Below, in pieces: positions 21,880 through 33,949 of a stretch of DNA of 64,000 nucleotides. The DNA lies in the NCBI GenBank assembly GCA_029706075.1, contig JAINUG010000004.1, positions 3,595,413 through 3,659,412 on the forward strand, in the 5' to 3' direction. The notes below the pieces were generated by a model. It did not search any database and was not told where the DNA came from. It saw only the letters and a program-made list of their open reading frames with translations. Position 1 is the stretch's first letter. Each line of letters opens with the position of its first letter. This DNA comes from Aldrovandia affinis (Eukaryota > Chordata > Actinopteri > Notacanthiformes > Halosauridae). The position numbers and the translations under genes are program-made.

Positions 21880-23017
21880 ATGACAGCAGGTTCACCCCAG
21901 GGCTGAGTTAGGAAGTGACGAGAGGAGGCGAGTAGTTGTTGGGACACGTGACTGAAAGGCTGCCTTCATCTGTTTTGACAAGCGATGGAGCAACTCGGAT
22001 CAGTGGAGGCACTGCCTGAGACAAGGGGGCTGAGCGAAGGAAATCGAGTTTCGCGAGATATGCTTTCTATGATAGTATGCGTTGTTGTGAACGCCTAGCC
22101 TTGTAGCAAAGGGAGACGTGTCCAGCAAATGATTTCTTTAAGACTCTTTCGTTGGTGTCGAGCTAGCGAGGTTAGCTAGTTCGAAGTTCCGAGGTCATCA
22201 GTGTATCGCAGCAGCATAACGAGCTAACGTCGGCTAGCTAGCTAATGATTACGAGGAACAGTCGAGGGCAGAGCCACCTAGCTAGACTTGAAATGGGAGC
22301 TTGCAGAGAGGACAGATACACAGCTCCTAGCTGGCAAAGCTAGGCAGACGAGCGATGGTCATCTAGGCGGAAGAGGAACGTGGTGGTTAGCCAGCTATGT
22401 GTAAAGTAACATAGCACCTCTTCTTTTGGATATGGTTCTTTTGAGTTTGAGTAGTGAGAGGGTTTAAACAAACACTGTCAGAGTTTAGGCGTTTGTTCTA
22501 CAGGGACATTGTTGCTACCCAGATGCCCGACTATTTGGATAGTTAGCTAGTTACCTGGCTAGCTTGCAAAGTTACGTGGATAACTAGCGAGGAAATGAGA
22601 CGTGAACGAACATCGCGAGTGGAGGACAGTTTGGGTTCAGGTGGGATTCACTAATTGAGACGTGTAGCGAGCTAACGTTAATTACATTATTTATGGTTAA
22701 TGTTGGTAAGCTAAACAGCTGGTAACCAGATAAGGAATGAACTACATAGTGTGACACTAAGAAGGAAATGTTGCTTTGTTTGTTAGACAGCTAATAATAG
22801 GTTCACCAGGGTCGAGACTGATATTCTGGCTACTCGGTGGAAGCTCTCGAGGAGTTTTTTGTACCAATGAAAGGTTTGTGTATGGGGGGATTACTAGTCT
22901 ACAGTCAGTAAAGATAATACTAAAAAATTAAAATAAAAAGACGAACATAGCTGGCTACAGAAGGCGGAAGACAGAACAGTGGGAATTTTGGAGGACATCT
23001 CTTCGACAGTGGCGAAC
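21880..23017 (+). promoter_or_regulatory. atosa: atosa promoter and 5' leader
   Basis: Composition changes here to moderate GC with several CpGs. An ETS-type GGAAGTGAC (21911-21919) and an E-box CACGTGAC (21945-21952) sit close together, as in TATA-less housekeeping promoters. The DNA from about 21960 to the start codon at 23018 would be leader exon(s). It contains several ATGs without long frames, and I cannot tell whether it is spliced. Confidence 0.45.
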
Positions 23018-23033
23018 ATGAAGCCAGATCGAG
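23018..23033 (+). CDS. atosa: atosa coding exon 1 (MKPDR)
   Basis: ATG AAG CCA GAT CGA G followed by GTAAAT encodes the five residues that open human FAM214A. The exon ends in phase 1, and the next exon starts AT GCT GCG GAG GAG to give [19 protein letters not shown], which matches the family. It is only 16 coding bases long, so ordinary gene finders miss it. Confidence 0.85.
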
Positions 23034-26000
23034 GTAAATATAACATGACATTAGCTCGCTGTTCCTGACTTAATTTACAGACGTCTGACCTTAGCTGTGT
23101 GACTTAATAGGTGGCTGTTTTGTTTTTTGCCACATTACAGTTATTGCAGTCGACGGGGACTGTCTATGTAGAGGAATGCCTTTATTCGTGTGGTTCCCTG
23201 GAGAAATCGTAGGGGAGAGAATGATGTAACAGCTGGTTAACTATTCCGCCTAATGTATGTCAACAATGAAGCCTTTGTCATAGAATCAGATCTGTTATAT
23301 AAAATGAGGACAGAATTCGTGCAAATGTCATATCTTAAAGCCTTCGTTTTGCCAGGTAAACAGGGAAAGGGGAAAATATGTCCATGTGTATACCCTTATT
23401 AGTGTCAATCCTCGTGCGTTTATTTTTTCCTCTTGTGTGGATAAAAAATGTGCATTTGACGTGGTGTTTGCTACAGCGGCTCAGCTGAACAGCTGAGCAA
23501 CATGCTTTCTCTCAGCCACAATGTAACCCTTGTGTAGCGTTTCTTCGCAATTCAGTCAAGATGTTGCATGGTTTAACCGTTAACTTGGCTAAGTATGATA
23601 CACTTTTGAACCCTAACTACAAATATCTACGTTGTTTCGATAGCCTAAATACATTGACATACCATGTTGTTTGTGTTGAATTGTACTATACTGATTTACA
23701 CATAGCCCAAAACAATAAGAGTTTATCTCGATTCAAACATCTTCGTCTTTTTTAAATGTATATTTAAATGTGTTATTTTTTGTTAACGGTACAATCAAAC
23801 CAATACGTTTACTGGCTGTAGCTAAGTATTTTATATCAATTGTCATGAAAGTTATTTAATTAGTGCTACCCTGTTCTTTAAATGAATGTAGGTTAAGTTA
23901 ACACACCTTGAAACCACAACACAAACTAATTGGGATACCTTTTCACCAATTTAGCCATAATGTGATCAATTTAGTGAATTGAATAAATGGAGGAGGTGTC
24001 TGTGTTTAGACTAAACTTGTAAATATCTTAGAGGTCATCACCACAAAAACTGCTGATACGACTTTTTGACACAGATGTGCTACTTCTCCCAGACTCCCAG
24101 ATCTTCACCTGATCATAAGGGTCATTTCAAAGTTGTATGACTTTTGCAGGATGATGTGGGTGATTGTCATGTTATCTCATCCACACCTGCAAAAACAATC
24201 ACTGTTAAGCATCGTGGGACGGGTTGCCTCAACATTTAGCTGAAATGCTAAATATTTCCACACAACTGACTGAAATTTGATGCGGTGATCCCTGATGTAG
24301 ATTTAGACCAAAATAGCTGTGCTCAGACCACCAGCCTATTGTAGCACAGCAGACAGGCAAGATTATTTTGAACAGCCAATCGTGGTTTACAGTAAGCAGC
24401 GTTCCCCATCGCATGCATGGCTGTGTTTTTTACATTTTATTTTTTACTTTCTGTGAGATCAATAATATTGTTTTATAGTGTTCATTTCAACCCTGGCTCA
24501 TGCTGCGCTCTTAGAGATTCCTCTTGGCTTAGTTCTTGGCTTGTTCCATTTCTTGGTTCTATTAATAAAACCCCTGAATACAGTTGAAATGGTGCACTGT
24601 AGAGTCTCCTATATCACAGAGCTCTGTGCCCTTGCTATTCGGAACATATTGTTTCCCAAGCAGGAACTGCAAGCCATGCTTTTCTTGGACTCCTTTCCTG
24701 TCTCACTTATTAGTGTGGTTGGTACAGCATGTAGCTGTTTGTTTAAGCACAGTCGGCAGTGGTGTGTAAGTTAAAGCCCAATGTGTTCATAATTTGATGC
24801 CTCTAAGACCAGCCACTCCACACCCCCACCCCCTTCAGCACTAATGGGTGAGTGTGATATCTCCAGCTGAATGATATATCTCACACATGTTAATAGAGGA
24901 GTCAGTGGAGGCAACTTTTCAGTGCACATCACCTGATGGGGAGACTTGCTAAACAAGGGACTTTCGTGGCATTCATAACAGGAAACAACGCTTCAAGAGG
25001 GAGTTGCCTCTTAGGTTTGAATTTCTGCTTTGTGTAATCTCCCTTGTCTTAGTAGAACAAGATGTCATACATTGATCATTAACTATCGTCTCAACAGCTT
25101 TTGTACAATGGCCTGTGGTATTATTTTTGATGGAGGAAATCTACACAGCCTGCCTTCTTTATGGCTTTCAAAAAAAAGTGTTTGCCACTCTAAACCGTAA
25201 TTGTGAACATCATGCCCTGAATTTTTACTCATGCTAGAAGCAGCCAGTTGTGGTTGTTTGTCACGGGGGTACAAAGCACATTATAGCTAGCAGAGATGAC
25301 TAACGCGTGGAGGCCATGTGGAAAAGGTGTTAGCTCGGAGAGCAGCTGTCAGATTAAACAAATGATGTCAGCCTTAGTCAGAGTTTGCGAGGTCGCGAAA
25401 ACCTGTCAGCATCGCACTGAGTGGCTAAACAAAGTCAGCTGTGAACAAAGGCGATTTTGACCACCTCGAGATTGCAGCCCTGTTTGTCATGAAGTCGTTT
25501 TCCTCTCAATCAGAAACTGGATGTTTCTTGGGGGCGTCCCGCGGAGAGAGCGATTAAACTCATTTATTGTCGCTAATGTTCCGGGTGGAACTTAACTGAC
25601 GGTCAGGACTGAGAGAAGGAAACACTCAACTCTCCCAGTTCTGTTTTTTGTCCAACAGTGGTTTGTGGATGAATTCCCATTGAAATGGGAGCGTTTTGTT
25701 GTATGTCACACTGTCAGGGTGATGCTCATCATCTGACTTTTAAATAAAGGAAGTTCACTTTAAAATAGTGCCAGTGGCATGTATGTCTTTTAGGCAGAGC
25801 ATATCAATGTATTTTATATGCAGTTTGACCCAGAGAACTGCAACTGTGGTTCTGTGTGGCTCAGTAGGTAGGGCATGGCGTTGGCAACGCTTAGGTTGTG
25901 GGTTCAATTCCCACTGGGACGACATACTGAAAAATACGTTTACTACTGTAAGTCGCTTTGGATAAAAGTCTGCTAAAAGGCGTATATTATTATTATAGAA

Positions 26001-29000
26001 GCGAGCAAGTCATACGGAAAGGTGTGTTAAAGTGTCTAATAGAGCAGCACTGTAGCCGTACCAGCAATCCTCTACTTCTCCTTTTTTTGTTTTAGATTTC
26101 TTATTTCTTTTAACTGGAAGTTTAAAAGCTTTTGCATGTGTACACAAGATTTTAGTCCCATGTTCTAGACACTGCCTCGCTTGGTGTAGGAAAAGGGTCC
26201 GAGTCAAATTCTCTTTATTTATTTATTTTTATATCTGGCCCATGTGGGCGAACCGCTGCTACTGTTGTGTAAACATGACTTGTTTGCAGTGAAAAGGCCT
26301 GCGGGGAATAGAGCGATTTGGTTATAAACAAACACTGCTCGGTCTGTTCCGTGTTGGAAAACACCAGTGGGACACGAGGGCACTTTACACCAGCGCGGCT
26401 TACGACTATGTCGTGCAAAGAGGGCCTCTGCTCATCTACCGCAGCATTGTGCTCATCTCCAGCAGCTGTCAAAACAGATCATCACATGGCCGGCAGGTCG
26501 CTCTTCATCGAGATTACCCCGACGTGTGATTATCATAGGGCAGCACTTCCAGCGCCGCCCCAATGCCGAAGACCGGCCGCCGCTCTTGAAAGTCGACCCG
26601 GCGGCGGGTATTTTTAAGGTATCACGGCAGGACCATCTGTGCCAGTAGGTTTCTCCATGGGAGTATGGCGGCCTGGACGTGCCCTGCACAGAGTGCGTGC
26701 TGGCCGAAAGCTGGCCCTCGCAACAGGCCAGCGCACCCAAGGGTCGGAGTGGGGGCAAGTGGATATAAATGGAAACGGTGCTGGAGCTGTTTGTTTTGGA
26801 AAAAGTGGCAACTGTGCACAGCGGCTCTCATTTCAGAGTTTTATTCCAGAACTATATTTAATTCCCACAGCATGATATGTTGCCTTTTTTTCCATTTTCG
26901 TTTCTCCAAACATTCTAAGATTAGCACCGTCCGTTGGCCAATGGCTCTCGTGTCGGCTTGAAGCCCATGGAAAGTTTCTGCTGTGTTTTCTTACTTGGGG
27001 ATCTGTTGACTTTGAAATATGTGAGTGTGCCGCACATCAGATTATTCTGTGAAGCAGCAGGAAATTGAATTTTTGTTGTTAATTTATCAGCTTGTTGAGT
27101 ATTTTATGGAGGTAAAGCACGCACATGTTTAGCTTGGGAAAATCTTGTGTGTGTGGTGGAGTTGGCCAGATATTTCAAGAAAATTTCCAGGTTATTTCCA
27201 GCAGACCTCTTCAGACTCCACTACCACTGAAATCTGTAAATTTAAGTAATTGTTATCACCACTGCTTACATGTTTAATACTGCTTTTTGTAATATGTATC
27301 CATGTTTAAAACTGTCTCAAAAAATAAAAAAATAAACTAATACAGGTACAGGTATGGTATGCAGCTGCCAACAACAATGTCTATCGCTGTATTACTGCAC
27401 TGATCTCTTGCGCGAACAGTGAATGATCATACAGTACTATGTATTAATGCACATCTTGTAAGTTGCTCTGGATAAGAGCGTCTGCTAAATGCTTAAAATG
27501 TCAAATATAGACTGGACACAGTCCGGTGAAGTGGTTGAGTTAAAATAATGGTAAAGCTCGGAGACTTATCAAGCTAACTCTTCTTGATAAGACTAGAGGT
27601 TTATGTTAAATTTTTTGACAGAGTCAGACTGAAATCTGCCTGGGTCACGTTACAGAAAGACCGGGAGCATGTTTGTGATAACAGTGCGTTCCACGTATAG
27701 GAATCAGTCACAAAATAATTGAACGCATTTAATGACGGTAAAATCACTCTAGAAAAAACTATAAAAGTCCACACTTGTAAGTACCCCAAAAAAATCTGAC
27801 ATTGTTCGATAAAATGTATTCCCGTAAGAGGAGCACGCTGTTTGTTGAAATGGTCCTGGCCTTGTGAGGCTGAAAGCACAGGGCCAGGTGTCTGGTCTCC
27901 ATGGGGAGGACGCAATCTTATCAGCCCTGAGGCAAAGGACAGGGGCATTGTGTGGTATCTTCAGTTTTGTTTCCATTCAAGAGTTTCCACGGAGCATTTT
28001 CTCACACGCACAAGGAGTGTTTGCCTTTTGTTCAGCGCCGCTCAGATCGGGTTTAAAAGCTGCAGTGGAACTGAACCGGTGTGCGCAATGGAGGCCGTCA
28101 CAGTAAGAGGATACCCCGTTCTTCCTGATTACAGAGCTCTTATGCAAGGACTGATTCGCACACAACAGGCAGTATGGCCAAGATCTCTCTCTGCCCGTGA
28201 CTCAGACATGGACCTGTTTATAGGGAGCCCTGGGAAACGGACATTGTTCATTATTTGCGCTCTGTACGGTTGAGGAATCGCACCCGTTCATGGGTCGGGG
28301 CTACATATATCCAGATGTTTTACCGTGTGGAAATTATATATATATATATATATATATATTTTTTTCATCATTTGTGTTGGCATCCGCATTCCTGTACGGT
28401 CTCTGCACTAGGGTACATATTGGAACAGTACATTCATTCTGAATCCTGAATAATGTGCTTTGCAGATTGGACACAGACGCTGCCGATCTCCAGTCCAGTG
28501 AACTTTAATTAATGCGGTGGGTCTACATGGTCCACACTGTTATTGTCAGTGCACATGGTGGTGTCCTGCATATATCCACCACCATATGAGGGTGTCCTGT
28601 CATTTCAGAGGGTGAAGGCGGTGTGTAAAGGACTGCAAAGCTGGGGCAGCTGACGCAGGAGTATAGCTGTGTATAGCTGAGGAGGTGTGTAGGAGGATAG
28701 CTGAGACGCTGGGGGCCAGTGAGATGGGGGGGGGAGGGGTCACCCTGCTGACCGAAACTGTCCATCCCCGATGACCCTATGGTCATTTCCACATTGCCCT
28801 TCGGAATCCCAGCCGCAGTTGGCGTTGACACAGTCCGGCAGTTGCAGCAGGGCCACAGGAACACACCACAGAACCGAGCAGGAGTGCATTGGCCGGATGC
28901 TGTCCTCCGCTCCTTTTGATGAAATGGTCCGGTTTGTTTGCCAAAGCAGTGTCGCAGAATCGCTGATCCAGAGCAGTGCTGTCGTAGCCTGGTTGTGGAA

Positions 29001-32000
29001 GAATCCTTGCTTCCCCCCAGTCATAGTCTTCATCAATCAAGGTAATTTAAGACATTAATTTAAAGGCTTTCGTGAGTTTGTCTTGGAACCGATTTTGACA
29101 GAACGCAGGTTTGCCTGAAGGTGTCTAGTTTCAGCGACCTAGTGTCCACACATTGAACATTTAGCCCAAGACTTCCCCCTGACTGCCTGCAGGCCTTTAT
29201 TTCTGTCTGTCCATCAGTCAGTCAGTCAAAGAAATGCAACCCGTTTCTAAAATAATTGGCTTTAGGCAATGGAGCGCATCACTGCAGTTATCTGAGAGCT
29301 GACCCACTTGACCAGAAAGTTATTTAATAAATAATGTTGCACAAATAAACACAAAGAGCGAGTCATTTTAAACGGGATAATCCACACTGGAGCTTCATTA
29401 AAAGCTTGGGTATTCACATTTTCTGTTTGAATGGACACTGGGGCCCTCCAGGACAATCCGGAGGATGAGCACACAGATTAAAGTCAACGGTGGTCTCGTT
29501 GGCCCGACCGACCGCACCCTCTCCTGCTACCTCACCTGTCCTCCGCCTCACACATATCCATCTCCTTCACCTCACCCTGAATGTCTGTCCAGTCCTCTTT
29601 GGGAAAGATAACTTCTACATCTCCCCCTTGCTGAGCGTGTTTGATCAGCCCATTCTTTCTCTCAAAGACAGTTTGTACACCCCACCCTTACTGTTATGGC
29701 CCCAGCTTATCTCACACTATCACAGATGGATCCTTTTCTGTGCTCTGGCTGGGTGTGATTGGGCCTGATAAGCAAGCTTTGGTTTCCCAACAGCGCCTCT
29801 GAGATGGGGGTTAACATTGTGTAATTGCATCTGTGTAAATATTGGTTCTCTTTTTCATCCTCTGTTAAGTAATCTTCAGAAATGGCAAAATGCAGGGCAT
29901 TATTTTGAGGACATTTTTAATTGAATTTAGATATGCTTTGCCTCAAATGGAGTAAATATTTGTTTATAAGTTTGGTTTAATTTGAGAAAATGCTGGGATT
30001 ATGTTGGTTTTGAGTTACAACTGAAAATAAGCTGGTTTTATCAAGAGGTGCTGTCACCTTCAGCAAACAAGCATGTTTGTTCTGTGACAAAAGTGTCCAT
30101 ATGTTCTTATACTTGGTTTAAGATTCACCAAAGAAAAGGTGTACTACATTGTACATTGTCTTTTGAACCTGAAATCGAATCAGTTGAAGAATCAATTAAC
30201 ACACAGCCTGTCATTTTTATAATGGTTATAATGGTAAATACCTTTTTTACAATTATTTTGAACAGATTTCACAGATGATACCGATGAAGGTGTTGGTCTC
30301 CCTTTGCATCAGTTAATTATTCTGACTGCTCATCAGACCACAAATAACAAATAACTCAGTAAATGAACTGAACTGTCTAAATTGCATCATGGTGCTCACA
30401 TGATAAATGCTGAACCCAGCAAGCTGTGACACTCTTCTCTCTGAACCAGAGCAGAGTCAAAGTAACTAGGCTATATTGTTTTGAATGACGGGGTATACTG
30501 TACACCCTTACGTACAGCAGCTCACTGTGACTCTTACCAACTTTACTTTGATTATGATGGAAATTGACTGCTCCCAAGTGTAGCTCGTGACTTTATTAAA
30601 ACTGTCAGATAAAATCAAATTATTGGACCAACGAAATAAATGAAATCCTGAAAACGATCGTCTTTTGCTGTGCACCCCTGGAATAAGCGTATTCTTTCTC
30701 TGTTTCGACATGCCTGCAACACATATCCCGCGCGCAACACAAACCAAGACAAAGTTTAGTTGCACGTGGACATTCAGTGGCTCGACACGCCTTGTTTGTT
30801 AGCTGCTTCTTTTGATCCATGTCGAAGTTCGGCTCAGCTTCATTGGACCCCCCTCATTGGCTCGGTATGTCACCAATAGCTTACGTTATGCAACCCGGCG
30901 CAGACAGAGCAAGCTAACCCAACACATGGAAAGTGTTGAAACATGCAGGGTCTGGACCACTGGCGGCGTCCCGTTCCAGTCTTTAGCCCCGCGTACAGAA
31001 CGCACAGCCCCCGTCCTGCCCTGTTCCCAAATACAGATCAGATGGTCCTGAAAGACCCTGCTGGTCCTGCTGGGGGATTCCTGCGCCGTGCTGGCGGCCC
31101 GTGAGTTGAGAGTTATGTAATAGGAATTAGAGTGAAAACAAACGGATTCTCCGTGAAGCCGGCGGGCCGAGGGCAGACCAGTGAAAGTGTACAGTGTGCT
31201 CTGATCTGATTTAATACGTGCCAGGCGATTTTCTCAGGGCTGGACGTGATTTAATGCATGAAGGCTGGCCAGGGCCGTCCCTGAAATGTGAGCTACTGTA
31301 CCAGGCACAGACTCCAGAGCTGTGAACCTTTACAGTGGGCAAACAGTGCGGGCGTTTTTTTTTCCGCTAGCACACCACTCGTGCACTTTGGTCCTCGGAG
31401 GTCACTCCGAGGCTGCTCACAGTTTATTTGGCCTGCGTGAATTTAACAATGATTCACTGGTTTGTCACATTAACTTTTAGTCTGTTTATGCAAACTAGGT
31501 TAGTCGAATGGATGCTGGTTCAGTCTTCCCGTCTGCATATGTCTCTCAGCAAGGTTGATTTTGGTTTTGTTAACATAAGATAAATACGTATATGTGTGTT
31601 TGCTTTTCCCCCATTTATTTGTATTTTTAAAGCAGTGAGGGTGAGATAAAAAGCTAAAACTGGAACGACAACTCTGTGTAGGTTCAAAGAATGAAGAAGT
31701 GCCAAGACTCATAGAGAACAGTCATAGGAGGGATGGGAGCAGGATCAGCTGGAGTTTCTGTTGGACAGAATCCAGATTTCCACAAAGGTTCCCAAAGCTT
31801 GATGGTTGTTTTCAGGGATCTTTGGAGTGGGGCTTTTGTCTGGATAGTGGCTGTGTCAGACACCAACCCGCTTATCCTGTTATGGCAGAACACAGCCGTG
31901 GGAATAACACAGTCCATAATGGCATGAGAAGGGGGCTTCGAGTCTTATCTAGGGTTTTCTCCCTCTCTCACACCATTAACCTGCACAATATCAGGTAATT

Positions 32001-33825
32001 CGGTTTATGACACTGACAATTTGAGCCATTTTTTCGTTGTTCATGGCTTCAGAAAATGGGGAAGAGCTTTGTGGACTGAACATGGTTCTGTGCAGCTCAG
32101 TAGGTAGAGCATGGTGCTGACAACGCTTGGGCTGTGGGTTCGATCCCCATTGGGGCCACATATACTAAAAAATGTATGCATTCACTACCGAAAGTCGCTT
32201 TGGATAAAAGCGTCTGCTAAATAGCATGTATATAACATCCAAACATTTTTATGTGGCTGCTTTTTTTTGTAGTTACACTGTTACGACTGTAGTTTATAAT
32301 GTGGACTGGCTAGATGGTCTAGTCACTATACATCTTTCCACAAACAAAACCAATACTGCAGAAGATAACTACTGTCTGGGGCCCTGTGACCATTACTCAG
32401 ATAAACAATGTTTAATTCAAAGGCATTTATCATTCCTATGTAACGCACCAATTAGTGAACCTTCATTGAGATGATTAAAAGCTTTTACCAGCTTTAAAAT
32501 GGGCACAATTCAAACCGCTGAGAAGATATCACTTTCAGATTATGCTTTCATAACAAATTCCTTTTTTTAAATGCCCCTGCCCCCCTCCCCAAATCCCTAA
32601 AGTTTCTAAACTTTTTAACAATGCTAAAATGGCATGCTTGCCCTGCACATTGAGGCACAGAGCAGCTGAGTTTACAAGTGCTGAGCGAGGAGTTATAGTC
32701 CCAGCCTGTGCTGCCAAACAGGCAGGAAACCATTCCGGAGGTTCCCGGCCAATCATATCAGAGGGCTTGTTGCTATGTGAGTACAGAGTCTGCCTCCTTT
32801 GTATGGGTGGGGGGAGAAAAAAAGCAAGGATCCCATGCCTCGCCCTGCAACAACAGTGCAATAGCAGTAAAGGAACACAAGGACTTCTGTAGACATCTGG
32901 ACACCTCAGATTACAGAAGTACAGTACTAGCCAAAGTACAGCTGGGAGGTGGGGGGTAGACTCAATTAAAACGGAGCAAAGTTGTTTGAGTTCTCCTCTC
33001 TCTGTTTTTTATGAACCACTTTTTCACCAGGCAAGCAAGCATAATACACTAGAGCGTCTATTTAATCAAACACTGATCTGAATTTGACGTCACTCGGCTG
33101 TTATCTGCGATAAATTCACAATGTAGCCAATGTTTGGACTGCAGAGTCTGTGTAAAATGATAAAGCAAAGGGAGTTTCTTACTTATTTTTTGGCGTCTGC
33201 TACTCAAATGTGTGTGGCAAGTGGTCTCAGCTGATTAAGCCAAACTAATTGTTTAATTGGCCCTTTTAACCCTACAGATACAAATTTGCTTTGGTACTAA
33301 ATCTTTGGTTTGCTTTGGTACTTTGGTACTAAATAGACACCTCTCCCAGAAAAGTATTTCTGAGATGTTGAATCCAGAGCAGCAATCAACTGCTCAATCA
33401 GCCTTGGCCAATTAAGGACATTTTTCAATTAAACCCTACGGTCAACTGTGGTCAATGGTCAACCGTGACCAGGGTGTAGAAATGGCAATCCATTAACGTT
33501 AGTGAGATGGTAAGGTGTAGATTTCTGTACCGTCATTTTTCCATCTTAAGAGAAATGTGAGGAGTGGCGTAAGAGGATCAACCTTGTAAGAAAAGGAGAA
33601 GAGTGCCTGTAGCCGTGAATGTGAGAAGTGGCTTTAGAGGAGGAGCATTAGGAAAGAGGTGTGGTGTGTGTGTGCGTGCGTGCATGCGTGTGTGCGTGTG
33701 TGTGTGTGTGTGTCTGGCTTCCCTTGGAAGGGCCTAGAGCAGAACTCTGCAGCTGATTGCTGAAGACGGTCGGGTTGAGATAAGGACTCCAGGGAGAGGG
33801 GAGAGAAAACAGCCCTGCCCTCTTT

Positions 33826-33907
<82 letters not shown>

Positions 33908-33908
33908 C

Positions 33909-33949
<41 letters not shown>

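Larger units (their letters stand above)
17166..21880. other. Intergenic region between onecut1 and atosa
   Basis: No gene is recognised. The region is AT-rich with short low-complexity runs, the CA/GT tract at 17231-17320 and one copy of a roughly 200-bp dispersed repeat (20691-20890). Short open frames here lack family resemblance or codon structure. Confidence 0.6.

Noticed and set aside
25854-25925. Possible tRNA gene
   Set aside because: It has A and B boxes but continues into a SINE body and LINE-type tail. The same unit recurs at 32083.
26318-26961. Several overlapping frames in a GC-rich intronic patch
   Set aside because: They occur on both strands with no recognisable domain or splice context. 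GC-rich DNA simply has fewer stops.
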